The position numbers were made by a program, and so were the translations under genes. Positions 21,664 through 30,544 of a DNA stretch of 64,000 bases are shown piece by piece. The notes beneath the pieces are model-generated. The model was given only the letters and a program-made list of their open reading frames with translations, did not search any database and was not told the DNA's origin. The stretch is from Sipunculus nudus. Lineage: Eukaryota > Annelida > Sipuncula > Golfingiida > Sipunculidae. The DNA is taken from the NCBI GenBank assembly GCA_026874595.1, contig CM049312.1, forward strand, positions 52,457,429 to 52,521,428. The letters run 5' to 3'. The first letter of the stretch is position 1. Every line of letters starts with the position of its first letter.

Positions 21664-22004
21664 CAATATTGTTACGGGGTGACATAAAAGCGGACCGAAC
21701 TGTCTCGCTAGTGAAGCTTGCTTTGCTAGCGAAGCGGTTGGTTCGCCAGACTTGTGCGCCATTGACATGGGTTCGAAACTGGGATTGGCCCAGTATTTCC
21801 CCCTGAGTATTTATCTTTGTAACAAAATGGGGGCTCGTCTGACATGACGGTTTCATTTGTCTTTGTAACAAAATGGGGGCTCGTCCGGGATTTGAACCCA
21901 TAACGGTGGCGCACAAGTTCGGCGTCCCAACCGCTTCGCTAGAAAAGCAAGCTTCCCTAGCGAGAGAGTTCGGTCTGCTTTTATGTCACCCCGTAACAAT
22001 ATTG
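21664..22004. mobile_element. Foldback element of two inverted tRNA-like halves
   Basis: The ends are perfect inverted repeats (CAATATTGTTACGGGGTGAC at the left, the complement at the right), and the stem extends about 80 bp with scattered mismatches. Each half carries a pol III promoter pattern. On the plus strand an A-box-like TAGCGAAGCGG is at 21726 and a B-box-like GGTTCGAAAC at 21770. On the minus strand TAGCGAAGCGG starts at 21941 and GGTTCAAATCC at 21898. The A-to-B spacing of 43-44 nt is that of a tRNA. The loop holds a 24-bp direct duplication (TTTGTAACAAAATGGGGGCT...). It is inserted inside gypsy copy B. Confidence 0.75.
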
Positions 22005-22200
22005 CCTTAAAAACTGCGAAAACTAAGAATTCACTCGGAACAATAGATTAATAGTACAACTTTATTAGTGAATAACATATTGTAATGGATCACAGTGACA
22101 TATTACCTGAAACAGGACTGTTATCTCCATTGTACAACTCCTGCTTCACCACCTTTTAAAGTTACCTGTTTCAGGTGGACCAGGGTTGAATCCTTTATTT

Positions 22201-22214
22201 CAGAAGGGGATATA
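22201..22214 (+). other. Gypsy copy B polypurine tract
   Basis: AGAAGGGGATATA ends right at the 3' LTR, where a plus-strand primer is expected. The purine run is short but correctly placed. Confidence 0.55.
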
Positions 22215-22371
22215 TGTCAGATATGGTATGCGCACCATACGCTGGCGCCGTTTGTTGGGACTTTGTGTGACTATACTGGCGATCACGTGTCATGTGTGAC
22301 GTAGTTACTTTGTGAGTTGCATTGTGTGCCAAGATTCTTGTGTGGTTGTAAATGAACCTAAGGACATGACA
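22215..22371 (+). repeat. Gypsy copy B 3' LTR (157 bp)
   Basis: It has the same TGTCAG...GACATGACA ends as the 5' LTR but a clean internal loss of about 44 bp between GCCAAGAT and TCTTGTGTGG. Several CpG-type transitions separate the two LTRs, so the insertion is not recent. Confidence 0.88.
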
Positions 22372-22808
22372 GCTAAATTATTATATTTATGTTTTTATTA
22401 TAATGTTTACCCTGTGTATCAGATATGGCATTGTGTCAGGTTGTACCTTAATTTAAAAAGCGTACACTAGATCCTACTATACCAAGAAATTATTGACCTA
22501 TCACGAATCTGGCAAGGTAGCCATGATCTGGGGTGGTCTTGGGTATGACCTTGACATTTGGCAAGCGTGCCGAGATGGACAGTTTGTCGGAGTTTATGTA
22601 CACAAATGAGAACATTTAGAAGAGTAGTTGCTTGGAATCGAAGTCCTCTTACAGCATCCTACTGTTAGAGACGTATTCGGTTCATTATTTTATTTTTTTT
22701 GCATGTTCAGCCTATCCTTGTTAAGGCAGAAGGTTGTGCATTGCTGCTTTAATCTCACTGACCTTTTGTTTATCATGAAGTTCACTCACTTTAGTTGTAA
22801 GTTGGCAG
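22372..22808. other. Spacer between gypsy copies B and C
   Basis: No gene. The last part, up to GCAG at 22805-22808, is the left flank of copy C and would join directly to the flank at 27795. It may therefore belong to the leader of the older gag remnant at 27.8-28.86 kb. Confidence 0.4.
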
Positions 22809-23425
22809 TGTAACCTCCGGGGGGATGGGATGTGACTGACGTAGGTTCGGGTAATTTAATGGCTCGGGGTTTTAGACACTAGCAGTTGACGCACAGTCGC
22901 ATGTCGCTTAACATACATAAATAAACGAGGCAGCAAGTTAGAAAAATATCATTTAATATGTAACAAGTACCAAAGTACACTCCCAGCGATGCGCCAATGT
23001 TGCCGTCGGGTGATGGCCGCAGGCGAAGCCTTAGGTTGTGGTTTCGATTTTCGCTACTGCAGATCAAGGCCAAATTAATCCCAAATAAAGTCCAATGGTA
23101 ATCCCAGGTAAACAGAACACTAATTCCGTGACGGGTTATCCAAATAATAAAAGCGTAATCAATTCAGGGCTGCAATCAAGACACGAAGTGACACACACTG
23201 AATGACCAGCGTGAGCCGCAGCTCTATATATAGGCTGAAGGGCGGCCGGTTATCGCACAGGCGGGGTCCGCCCGGTAAGATTCCCCTGCTGCGATAACCG
23301 CGAAGCCCTGGTCAAGCTTCGTAGCTCGGACCGGCGGCTAGTCCCGTTACATCATATACTCCATGAGAGCAGGCCGGCTCACACATGCAAGCAAGTGGAA
23401 CTTTCTGGGGCCTGCATTCACTACA
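22809..23425 (-). repeat. Gypsy copy C 3' LTR (617 bp)
   Basis: On the minus strand it starts TGTAGTGAATGC and ends GGAGGTTACA. It is the full-length LTR; the other LTR lacks about 380 bp of its interior. Confidence 0.9.
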
Positions 23426-23440
23426 TTTCCCTCCCCCTTA
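23426..23440 (-). other. Gypsy copy C polypurine tract
   Basis: On the minus strand AAGGGGGAGGGAAA lies immediately before the 3' LTR, the expected place for plus-strand priming. It is a strong purine run. Confidence 0.85.
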
Positions 23441-23882
23441 AATGATTGTAGCGTAGCGAAAATCTCCACCACCCCGTCGGCTGCGCCTGAAATGACAAAA
23501 CACAAATAAAATAATCATTAATTAAAATATAAAAGAACAATATACGACGTAAACCTAAAAAAGAAAGATACAAGTCCTCGTTTTAACCAGAAATGTCCTT
23601 ACTGTCATATTTTAGCACATGTTACACCACAAAAGCATTTGGTAATATCAAAGTGGTTCCTGGTAAACGTTAACTCCATTGGTAAACTCCATAAAATCAC
23701 ACATTAAAAAAAACACTTTTACAATCCTTTGGTAAATCCAGAAGCAATGATATCGAACAATATCGCGAAATGATCCTTAGGTAAATCCACAATCGTCTTT
23801 TGGTAAATCCAGAAGCATGATATCGAACTATATCATGAAATGGTAAATACACAATACTCCTTTGGTAAAATTTCGATGTTTT
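23441..23882. other. Gypsy copy C 3' untranslated interval
   Basis: This lies between the extra frame and the purine tract. It contains degenerate short direct repeats of TTTGGTAAATCC(A) with AATGATATCGAAC (about 23640-23870) and no coding frame. Confidence 0.5.
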
Positions 23883-24790
23883 TCACGCATGGTCTGCTCC
23901 TGACATGTCCCGATCAGCATCACTAATGCAGTTGTTTAAAACTTTTGCCAAGTCATCGAATTGGTTCTGTCTCCTCAGTAGTCTTTTTATTTCTTCTCGC
24001 TGCAACTTCTCTAGCCTTCCGCGAACTCTTTCTCTGACCCTCATCCATGCATCTAGCCCTTCTTTGTAAAAGTGAATCATAGAGTCGCTTTTATTCATTA
24101 ATTGTTCCATGGCTTTTTGTTCTGTAGGAAGTGGATAAGGCAGTTGGTACGTTTTCTTGCTTTCTTCTGTTGGGTAGTCTCTCCATGGGAAGGGCGCGTC
24201 TTCCACCGGTGCAGGGGTTTTTGTCTGTCCGGCGTCGTTTTGTTGATGGCTCTCCAGCTTCTGATGGACTATCTTGCGGACTCTTCCTTTTTTTCTTTAC
24301 ACTGAGTTTGTCCCTTTATAAGGTCCACTTGTTGTTCATGTTGATGCGGGGCCATGCCCGTCAACATATTTGCATGTAACCTATATGGCGAAGGATCCAC
24401 ATAGTTTGTGTTGTCCATAAGTTCCACTTTAGCCTCCCTGGCTATTTTATCAGCTTCATCAAATTTAAGTTGGTGGGATCCCTTTTTGAGGTGCTTTCTC
24501 AGGTCGGACTTCCGCTTAGACATTTTACCACATAACACACACGGAGAGTAGTAGCAAGCTGGCAGATGTATTTCTCCCCAGTGCCTTACCAACGCTCGTC
24601 GGTCGGCACACCTTGGTTTGAGGCATGAACTGACTGGGCAGTTCATGGGTCCGTTTTCCCACGATATGATGTCAATGGGGCGTGGAAAGAGCAGGCCCTC
24701 GCTACTTGTTAGTCGGTGCTCCGTGAAGGTCTCATCGAACTCTGGAACCCATGAATCGTCTAAGATGCAGGGAACGCTAGATTCTGCCAT
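23883..24790 (-). pseudogene. Gypsy copy C accessory ORF3: two C2H2 fingers plus coiled coil
   Basis: Downstream of integrase and outside the usual gag-pol set. The first open part (24790-24269, 173 codons, start MAESSVPCILDD) has two zinc-finger-like motifs: C-x4-C-x13-H-x4-H (CPVSSC...RHWGEIH) and C-x2-C-x12-H-x5-H (CVLC...KHLKKGSH). The second part (24206-23883, 107 codons) is a charged, probably helical segment (RERVRGRLEKLQREE). Between them a third frame reads SPSEAGEPSTKRRRTDK, a plausible nuclear signal. The three pieces look like one protein of about 300 residues broken by two frameshifts. It is not an envelope: there is no signal peptide or membrane segment. I do not recognise the family. 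Confidence 0.7.
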
Positions 24791-25114
24791 GCCGTCGTTG
24801 GGTTCACCGAACTACACAAAAGGTGATATCTGTTAGTTTGTGAGCTACAAATATTCACATACAGATATATAAATTTGTTGATTTTTACAAGTCTAGTCTA
24901 TCTGGAGCTTCACGTTCTCTTTGACTTCTCCTATAAACGGGACAACAGGTTGATTCTGAGCTTCTTCCTCTAGCTGACTGCTAACGTCGGTGGTCGATTC
25001 GATGTAGACTGGTCGTTCTTCAGTATTGCCTTCCTCACCAGAATTGCTGTCTTCTATTATGTTTCCCGTTTCGCTGGTGGAAGTTTCGAGCCAGTTGGCT
25101 GGTGTGTCCCATGA

Positions 25115-26597
25115 TTAACACACCTTCAAGTGGTCCACGTGTACCACAATCTTTCGACTTTCTGGACTATTTTGGATCCTGTATAATAGATCATTAAGGT
25201 TGTCTACCACAAGGTAAGGCCCAGTCCAACCACATCCTAGTTTCTTCCTGGCTTCAGGTTGATACCATCGCCATACCCATTGGCCCGCTTTATAATTTTC
25301 TGGGTTTTGATTTTCGGTCATATAAGCTCTTCTGCCTTTTCATGCTTTGTTTTAGATTATTCCTTGCGAATTCATGTGATTGTCGAGTAGCTTCTTTGAT
25401 CCATTGGACATATTCGACGGGACACAAGGGTTCCTCCACTGGGTCAGAGAGGCCCATCAGCAGGTCTAGCGGGAGACTGGCTTTGCGTCCAAGGAACAAC
25501 ACATTTGGTGTGCAGTTCGTACTTTCCTGTACAGATGCTCTGTATGCCATCATTAAGTATGGCAGATGGTCGTCCCAGTCATCTCGGTTGTCGTTAACAA
25601 ACAATGCTAACATCTGCTGGATAGTTCTGTTAAAACGCTCCACAAGACCGTCCGATTGAGGTCGATAAGGGGTGGTACGGTTCTTGTCCACCTCTAGAAG
25701 TTCCATAAGTTGCTGAAACAAATCCGGTTCGAATTCGGTGCCTTGATCAGATTGCAGCTGTAGTGGTACTCCATACCTACAAATAAACTGGGTCATGATG
25801 ACGTCAGCTACCGTCTGTGCTGTATGATCTCTGAGTCCATATGCCTCAGTCCATTTGGTAAAGTAGACAGCCAGGACTAAAATGTAGCGATTTCCGTCCT
25901 TTGTTTCTGGCAGTGGCCCCAAAATATCGATCGCAACTCTCTCTAGTGGCGCCCCAACAGGTCTTTGCTGAAGTTTTGCCTTGCCGGGCCCTGGTCCAGT
26001 CTTTCGGGTTGCACACCTTTTACATTTCCGACACCATCGCGCGATTTCTTCGCGTTGTCCGGGCCAGTAACATCTCTGACGAATCTTTTCGAGAGTCTTC
26101 TTGATCCCAAGGTAGCCTCGAAGTCTGGTTCCATGCAGTTGATTCATTATCCATCCTCTAAGTTGTAATGGCGCCACCAGCTGAGAAACGGACTCGTTGG
26201 TCCTGATGGGTAGCACTCTGTAGACTTGTCGATCTTGACACTTTAGTGAGTGCCACTGGAGCCAAAGTGCTTTCACTTCTGTACTCTCTCCGCTTATGGT
26301 TCTCCTGGGTAGCCGTTCTGTAGATTCTGACAACCATGTTGATACTGTTCCTATATTTTCGTCCTCTTGTTGAAGCTTGTATAGCTCTTCGTTGGTCCAT
26401 CCTCCCAACCAGTTGCCCTCCAAACCTTGTGTCATGTCTCCAGTGTGTCCTGATCTGGTGGAGGTGTGTGTTCGGGATCGGACAGGATAAAACCCTGTTC
26501 GGTTTCTCCTTTCGGCTCTCGATTTCTCGGTGGTTATAATATGGACACGTTTTTGAGGAACCTTACTTGATGATCGGGGCAGTTTGCGTATCCACAA
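25115..26597 (-). pseudogene. Gypsy copy C integrase
   Basis: A 435-codon open stretch plus a frameshifted tail. The N-terminal zinc motif is imperfect: the second His of the HHCC set is Tyr (GYLGIKKT), while CRKCKRC is intact. The DDE core is complete: RVAIDILGPLP, LQSDQGTEFEP and SDGLVERFNRT. After a frameshift near 25300 the tail reads KLGCGWTGPYLVVD and HVDHLKVC, a GPY/F-like module. Integrase inserts the element DNA. This is the longest intact retroelement frame in the window. Confidence 0.9.
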
Positions 26598-27381
26598 ATT
26601 CTCATACGGGGTTGTCTGGACAGTGCATCCGCGTTTTTATGTGCGGACCCCTTCCGGGGTTCAACTGTAAAGTCGTATTCCGCCAGTTGAGCTATCCAAC
26701 GTGCGATCATACCCTCCGAATTTTTTAAATTAATCAGCCATTTCAGACTATTATGGTCGGTTCTCACCAGAAATGAATTCCATAAAGATAATGCCGGAAA
26801 TGTTTAGTGGACGCGACTAGAGCCAAAAGTTCTCTGTGGGTTGTGCAGTAACGTCGTTGTGTCCGCGAGAGAGTTTTGCTGAAGTACGCTATAACTTTTT
26901 CTTGACCTACTTGTTTCAGTGATAGGATCCCACTGATGCCATCTCCGCTGACATCTGTATCCAGGACAGTTGTTGACATCATAGGTGATGCTGATGGATT
27001 ATTCATCGGTGTTGTCGAGTTCACAGCCGGATCAAAGGCAGTTCTACTCTCTGGTCGACTTTTGTTGGCCGTACTAGTAATTCTGAAGTAGTGTTGTCGG
27101 CAGAGGTAAGGCGGTGTCATATTCTCTGTAGCTGTTGACATCATAGGTGGCGCTGATGGATTATTCATCGGCGTTGTCATGTTCACGGACGGATGAAAGG
27201 TAGTTCTGCTCTCATCTGTCTCTCTAAGTTCTTCATGACTTGTATCAGGGACGTCAAGTACGCTAGATGTCTCAGCAGTAGCTGTCATATGCCCCTGCTC
27301 ATCAGCTGAATCTCTTTCCGGTGTGCTGAATATGGACATCGTCCGACGTAACAATCTCCCCAGAAGACTAGAATTATCCAT
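26534..27381 (-). pseudogene. Gypsy copy C gag N-terminus fused in frame to RNase H
   Basis: The 205-codon frame starts MDNSSLLGRLLRRTM. Residues of about 60-95 and 110-145 are a direct duplication (SRTTFHPSVN / SRTAFDPAVN, both followed by TPMNNPSA). It then passes without a break into RNase H at LDTDVSGDGISG. The RNase H catalytic set is visible (DTDVS, THRELLAL, VRTDHNSLK, NADALSR), but a 1-nt frameshift near 26765 splits it. Everything normally between gag and RNase H is gone. Confidence 0.85.
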
Positions 27382-27534
27382 TACTATTTATCTGTATCTA
27401 CGTGCCCAAATATGCCCAAAAGGAATTTATTTCCGTATAAACAAAACCATATAATAAATTAGCCCTTTTGTTATCAGTAACTTTGCTGCCTATTGAAATT
27501 ATAAAAAAAAATGTCTAATAAATTCTCCCGAGCC

Positions 27535-27557
27535 CCGCGTTGGGCGCCAAAATTATC
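27535..27557 (-). other. Gypsy copy C primer-binding site
   Basis: On the minus strand TGGCGCCCAACGCGGGGC follows the 5' LTR after a few bases. This is the common Ty3/gypsy tRNA primer-binding pattern (TGGCGCCCAAC...). Confidence 0.85.
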
Positions 27558-27794
27558 TTTAACATCCGGGGGATGGAATGTGACTAACGTAGGTTCGGGT
27601 AATTTAACGGCTCGGGGTTTAAGACACTAGCAGTTGACGCACAGTCGCATGCCGCTTAACATACATAAATGCAGCCCTGGTCAAGCTTTGTAGCTCGGAC
27701 CGGCGGCTAGTCCCGTTACATAATATACTCCCCGAGAGCAGGCCGGCTCACACATGCAAGCAAGTCGGACTTTCTGGGACATGCATTCACTACA
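27558..27794 (-). repeat. Gypsy copy C 5' LTR (237 bp, internally deleted)
   Basis: Both ends match the 3' LTR, but the middle is missing: in plus-strand reading CATACATAAAT joins straight to GCAGCCCTGGTC. Confidence 0.88.
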
Positions 27795-28865
27795 GCAGTC
27801 TGTAAGTTTAGGTGAGTTTTTTAGTAAGTTGTGAGTCGCTGGATTCATATTTGTTTAGTGCATCCTATATTAGTATGGAGGATTTGGAAACATTAGTTTC
27901 CTTAGATGAGAATTTGGTTATTCCGGGGAACATCTCCAGTCGTTCGTAGGTCGTGAAATATAAAGGCTGGAAGAGAAACAGGCTAGTGATGGGAACGCGA
28001 AGATAGGGCTATAGAAAGTGAGGAAAAGGCACGTGAGCGTGACCATGAACATGAGCTGGAAGTATTTAGGTTAAGGGCTCAGATAATCCATCCACAAACA
28101 CAGGGTAAAAATTAGCTCAGGAGTACAGTCCCTAAAAATGCCAGCTTTTGAGGAGAGTAGGGAAAACCTAGATGCATATTTGGAAAGGTTTTAAAGGTTT
28201 GCTGCAGGCCAAAGTGGGTAAAAACAGACTGGGCAGTCCGCCAAAGTGCGCTACTGAAAGGTAGAGCTCAAAGGTAGAGGTTTATTCTCAATTACCTCCT
28301 GATGATGCCCTTGGATATGAGAGCCTTAAATTAGCACTTTTTAGGATCGAGGCACCAATTAACAAAGGAAGGATACCGGACGAAATTTCATTCTAGTAGG
28401 CCAGAAAAAAGAATCCCCTTCTCAGTTAGTGGTTACCTTAATAAATGCATTAATCTGTCAGACACAGATCATTCCTCTGAAGATATTTTTGACTTACTGC
28501 TCAGAGAACAATTTATGATCTCATGTAGCCGTGAACTATCCATATTTCTTGAGAATGCACATGCATAAAGTCCTTGGCCATGGCTGCTGAACATGATATA
28601 GAGGCTCATTGACAGCCTAGCTTTGCCTTTTTTGATAAACCCCTATCTTTTGTTAAATCAGGAAGCAACAAGGTAAAAACCTTCCCCTAGGCAACCGGAA
28701 ATCAATAGGCAAAACCAGCATAGGCCGCATGCTGGTACTCTAGGAAATTCATCTCAGAGGACTGTGGTTATAAAGTGTTATAACTGTGGAGGTTTGGAGC
28801 AAAAGTCTTTTAAGTGCAAAGAACCTAGAAAGCCCAGGAACTTTGCTCAATTAGAAGACAGGTAA
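27795..28865 (+). pseudogene. Gag remnant of a fourth LTR element (SCAN-like capsid, Gmr1-like)
   Basis: After a leader comes MEDLETLVSLDENLV, then, across many stops, MPAFEESRENLDAYLERF, LVVTLINALICQT-like and EQF-containing capsid blocks, and at about 28778 a zinc-knuckle remnant CYNCGG...C with the His replaced by Gln. The PAFEE-x-NLDAYL-RFE pattern is the gag family related to vertebrate SCAN domains. It is on the opposite strand to copy C, which inserted just upstream of it. Confidence 0.7.
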
Positions 28866-28879
28866 CGCCACTTACCGTT

Positions 28880-29175
28880 CTGTTTTCGTAGAATAAATTT
28901 ATGCCTATTTCTAGGAGTGATTTGCAATATTGGCCTAAAATTGTGCATATCAATAGATCTTGGACCCCTCCCTCTTATACTCAAGACTGGTGGTGCCAGC
29001 TGCAATCGTTTTCCCGTGGCGTCTATTCGTACATGTGCTTCGGGTGAAAATTGCTTAATTCTCAAGAGTGGGTCAAGGTATTGGTCTGAAATTTTGCATG
29101 TTCATCTATCTTGGAATGTTTTTAATGGCTTTCTCGTAAGTGGTGGTGCCACTTACATTTATTTTTGTGTTCTGT
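28880..29175 (+). repeat. Dispersed GGTGGTGCCA repeat, single copy
   Basis: This 270-300 bp segment has the same two-half layout as the tandem units at 55.5-56.5 kb: TTTTGCATGT...ATCTTGGA, then GGTGGTGCCA, then a GTCT...TCGTA block. It is a diverged copy of the same repeat. Confidence 0.6.
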
Positions 29176-29339
29176 GCACCTATATGCCAGTATTTCAGCA
29201 GTGATGTTTGTGTAATTGGTGCATGCACTCAGGTTCAAAATGTTCAGTGCTTGCATTTTACATTTACATGTCACACGTTTACTTGAAAAATAACGGTCCA
29301 GCATGGAAGCATATTAGACCTGATGTATATACCATTAGG

Positions 29340-29411
29340 CCTGTAGGCCTTGTTAATTATATTTTATTTATCGTATTTTATTTTATCTTCTTCTGAAGGC
29401 TGAATAAATTA

Positions 29412-29467
<56 letters not shown>

Positions 29468-29470
29468 ATA
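29340..29470. repeat. (TTA)n microsatellite with LINE-like tail
   Basis: GGCTGAATAAATTATTG leads into about 18 TTA repeats (29412-29466). A GCTGAATAAA block followed by a simple repeat resembles the 3' end of CR1/L2-type LINEs; no coding part is attached. Confidence 0.5.
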
Positions 29471-29479
29471 CCTAGTGCA

Positions 29480-30225
29480 TGAATAGGCCCCTTTAAACAT
29501 CCCTTTATTCACGTTAACAAAGTTTCAAGTCAAGTGCTAACCATCCAAAACCAACCCAGCAGGAATACTAGGATCGAAATTTCACTGGACTTCGGCATGA
29601 CAAAGAGACTGTCCAATCAGGGAAGGGTCAAAGAATCTTTTGAATTAAGAAAAAAAAACTAACTTAATATATGGATGTGATCCAGATTACCTCCAAATTT
29701 TATTGGATGGTCTCTTTAATTTGGTTTTATCATCCACTAAAGAATTTGGTCAAAATCCAATCATAACTCTCTGCGTTAAGAGACAAACTTAATTACGTGA
29801 AAAATAATTGAATATTAAACTTCGCCACATACTGCTATTTAATATACATCCCACATAGCACGAAACATTTGTTAGGACATATTCAGTATGTTGCACAGAT
29901 ATTTTTCAGTTGAGCATATTTCAAAAACATTTTGTTATATGGATAAAACATTATTGTAGAAACTTTAAAAAAAATATTTTTTAAAAATTATAATTAGATA
30001 TTAAAAAAGCATTAATTTAAATGATAAAAGTACCTTCAACTTTTAATTGTAGCTCTGTCAACGTTGTTGTCAAAATGGCAAATAATTTTTGCATCAAAGA
30101 AATATTTCAATTAAAATCTTTGAAAAGCTATGAGAAAATGTTTTCCTTTTTTTAATTTAACATTTATAACACATTTTAAAAGATTTTCATGACATATTTG
30201 TGTTGAGTGGGATGTTACTTGTATT
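29480..30225. other. AT-rich intergenic DNA upstream of CD2BP2
   Basis: I see no gene or repeat structure beyond AT-richness. Confidence 0.5.
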
Positions 30226-30232
30226 TGTATAT

Positions 30233-30335
30233 CGACGTCGGTCTTCCGACGTCCCGGTTTTACACGTTGTTTTTGAAGGACACAGAAGTTCCCTATTACC
30301 GCTCAACGTTGCCCTCAACGTTCAAGTGTTTGACT
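30233..30335 (+). promoter_or_regulatory. Candidate CD2BP2 promoter/5' UTR with GACGTC palindrome
   Basis: GACGTCGG-TCTT-CCGACGTC (30234-30253) is a perfect 8-bp inverted repeat containing two GACGTC cores like CRE/ATF sites. About 50-80 bp later TCAACGTT occurs twice (about 30302 and 30315). The block is GC-rich against an AT-rich flank and ends about 110 bp from the ATG. No start site can be proven here. Confidence 0.4.
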
Positions 30336-30360
30336 GTTGCGTTCACTGTTCGCACTGATA

Positions 30361-30544
30361 ATGTCAAAAAGAAAAGTTAAATTTGCCGAGGAAGGCGATG
30401 AAAGCCTTAAAAAGGCTTATTTGGAGGTCGGAGGTAGCGGCAATACAAAGCAACCAAAACGCTTCAAAGATAAACATTCTCTGGACAGCGATGAAGAGGA
30501 CAACGCAGACAAATATGATGTGATGGCAGAGGGAGACATTGAAG
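30361..30544 (+). CDS. CD2BP2: CD2BP2 exon 1
   Basis: It encodes the basic N-terminus ([20 protein letters not shown]) and the acidic [16 protein letters not shown] block, ending GACATTGAAG before GTAAAAAC (phase 1). The last 35 nt and this donor are duplicated several times in the following intron. Confidence 0.93.

Larger units (their letters stand above)
17292..22371 (+). mobile_element. Ty3/gypsy retrotransposon, copy B, with both LTRs
   Basis: The element is bounded by LTRs at 17292-17492 and 22215-22371, both TGTCAG...GACATGACA. Inside, in order, are gag with two zinc knuckles, protease, RT, RNase H and integrase, all on the plus strand and all with stops or frameshifts. The flanks are GCTGA (left) and GCTAA (right), a possible 5-bp target duplication with one change. 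A tRNA-like foldback element sits between integrase and the 3' LTR. The overall pol style is like the K02A2.6/Mag-related gypsy group by my recollection. Confidence 0.88.
22809..27794 (-). mobile_element. Ty3/gypsy retrotransposon, copy C, fully delimited
   Basis: Minus-strand element, 4,986 bp. Its LTRs lie at 27558-27794 (5') and 22809-23425 (3'). The 4-bp direct duplication GCAG is perfect (22805-22808 and 27795-27798). The primer-binding site abuts the 5' LTR and a purine tract abuts the 3' LTR. Contents in order are a short gag-derived N-terminus fused to RNase H, integrase with a GPY/F-type tail, and an extra zinc-finger reading frame. Gag capsid, nucleocapsid, protease and RT are absent, so it is an internally deleted, non-autonomous copy. 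Confidence 0.93.

Noticed and set aside
21632-21916. Two minus-strand frames over the foldback element
   Set aside because: They are translations of the tRNA-like arms; the inverted repeat explains them.
21898-21948. A functional tRNA gene in the foldback arm
   Set aside because: A- and B-box spacing is right, but the acceptor stem does not pair beyond about three bases and the anticodon arm is unclear. Better read as tRNA-derived repeat.
23883-24790. Envelope gene in gypsy copy C
   Set aside because: No signal peptide, cleavage site or membrane segment; C2H2-like motifs instead.
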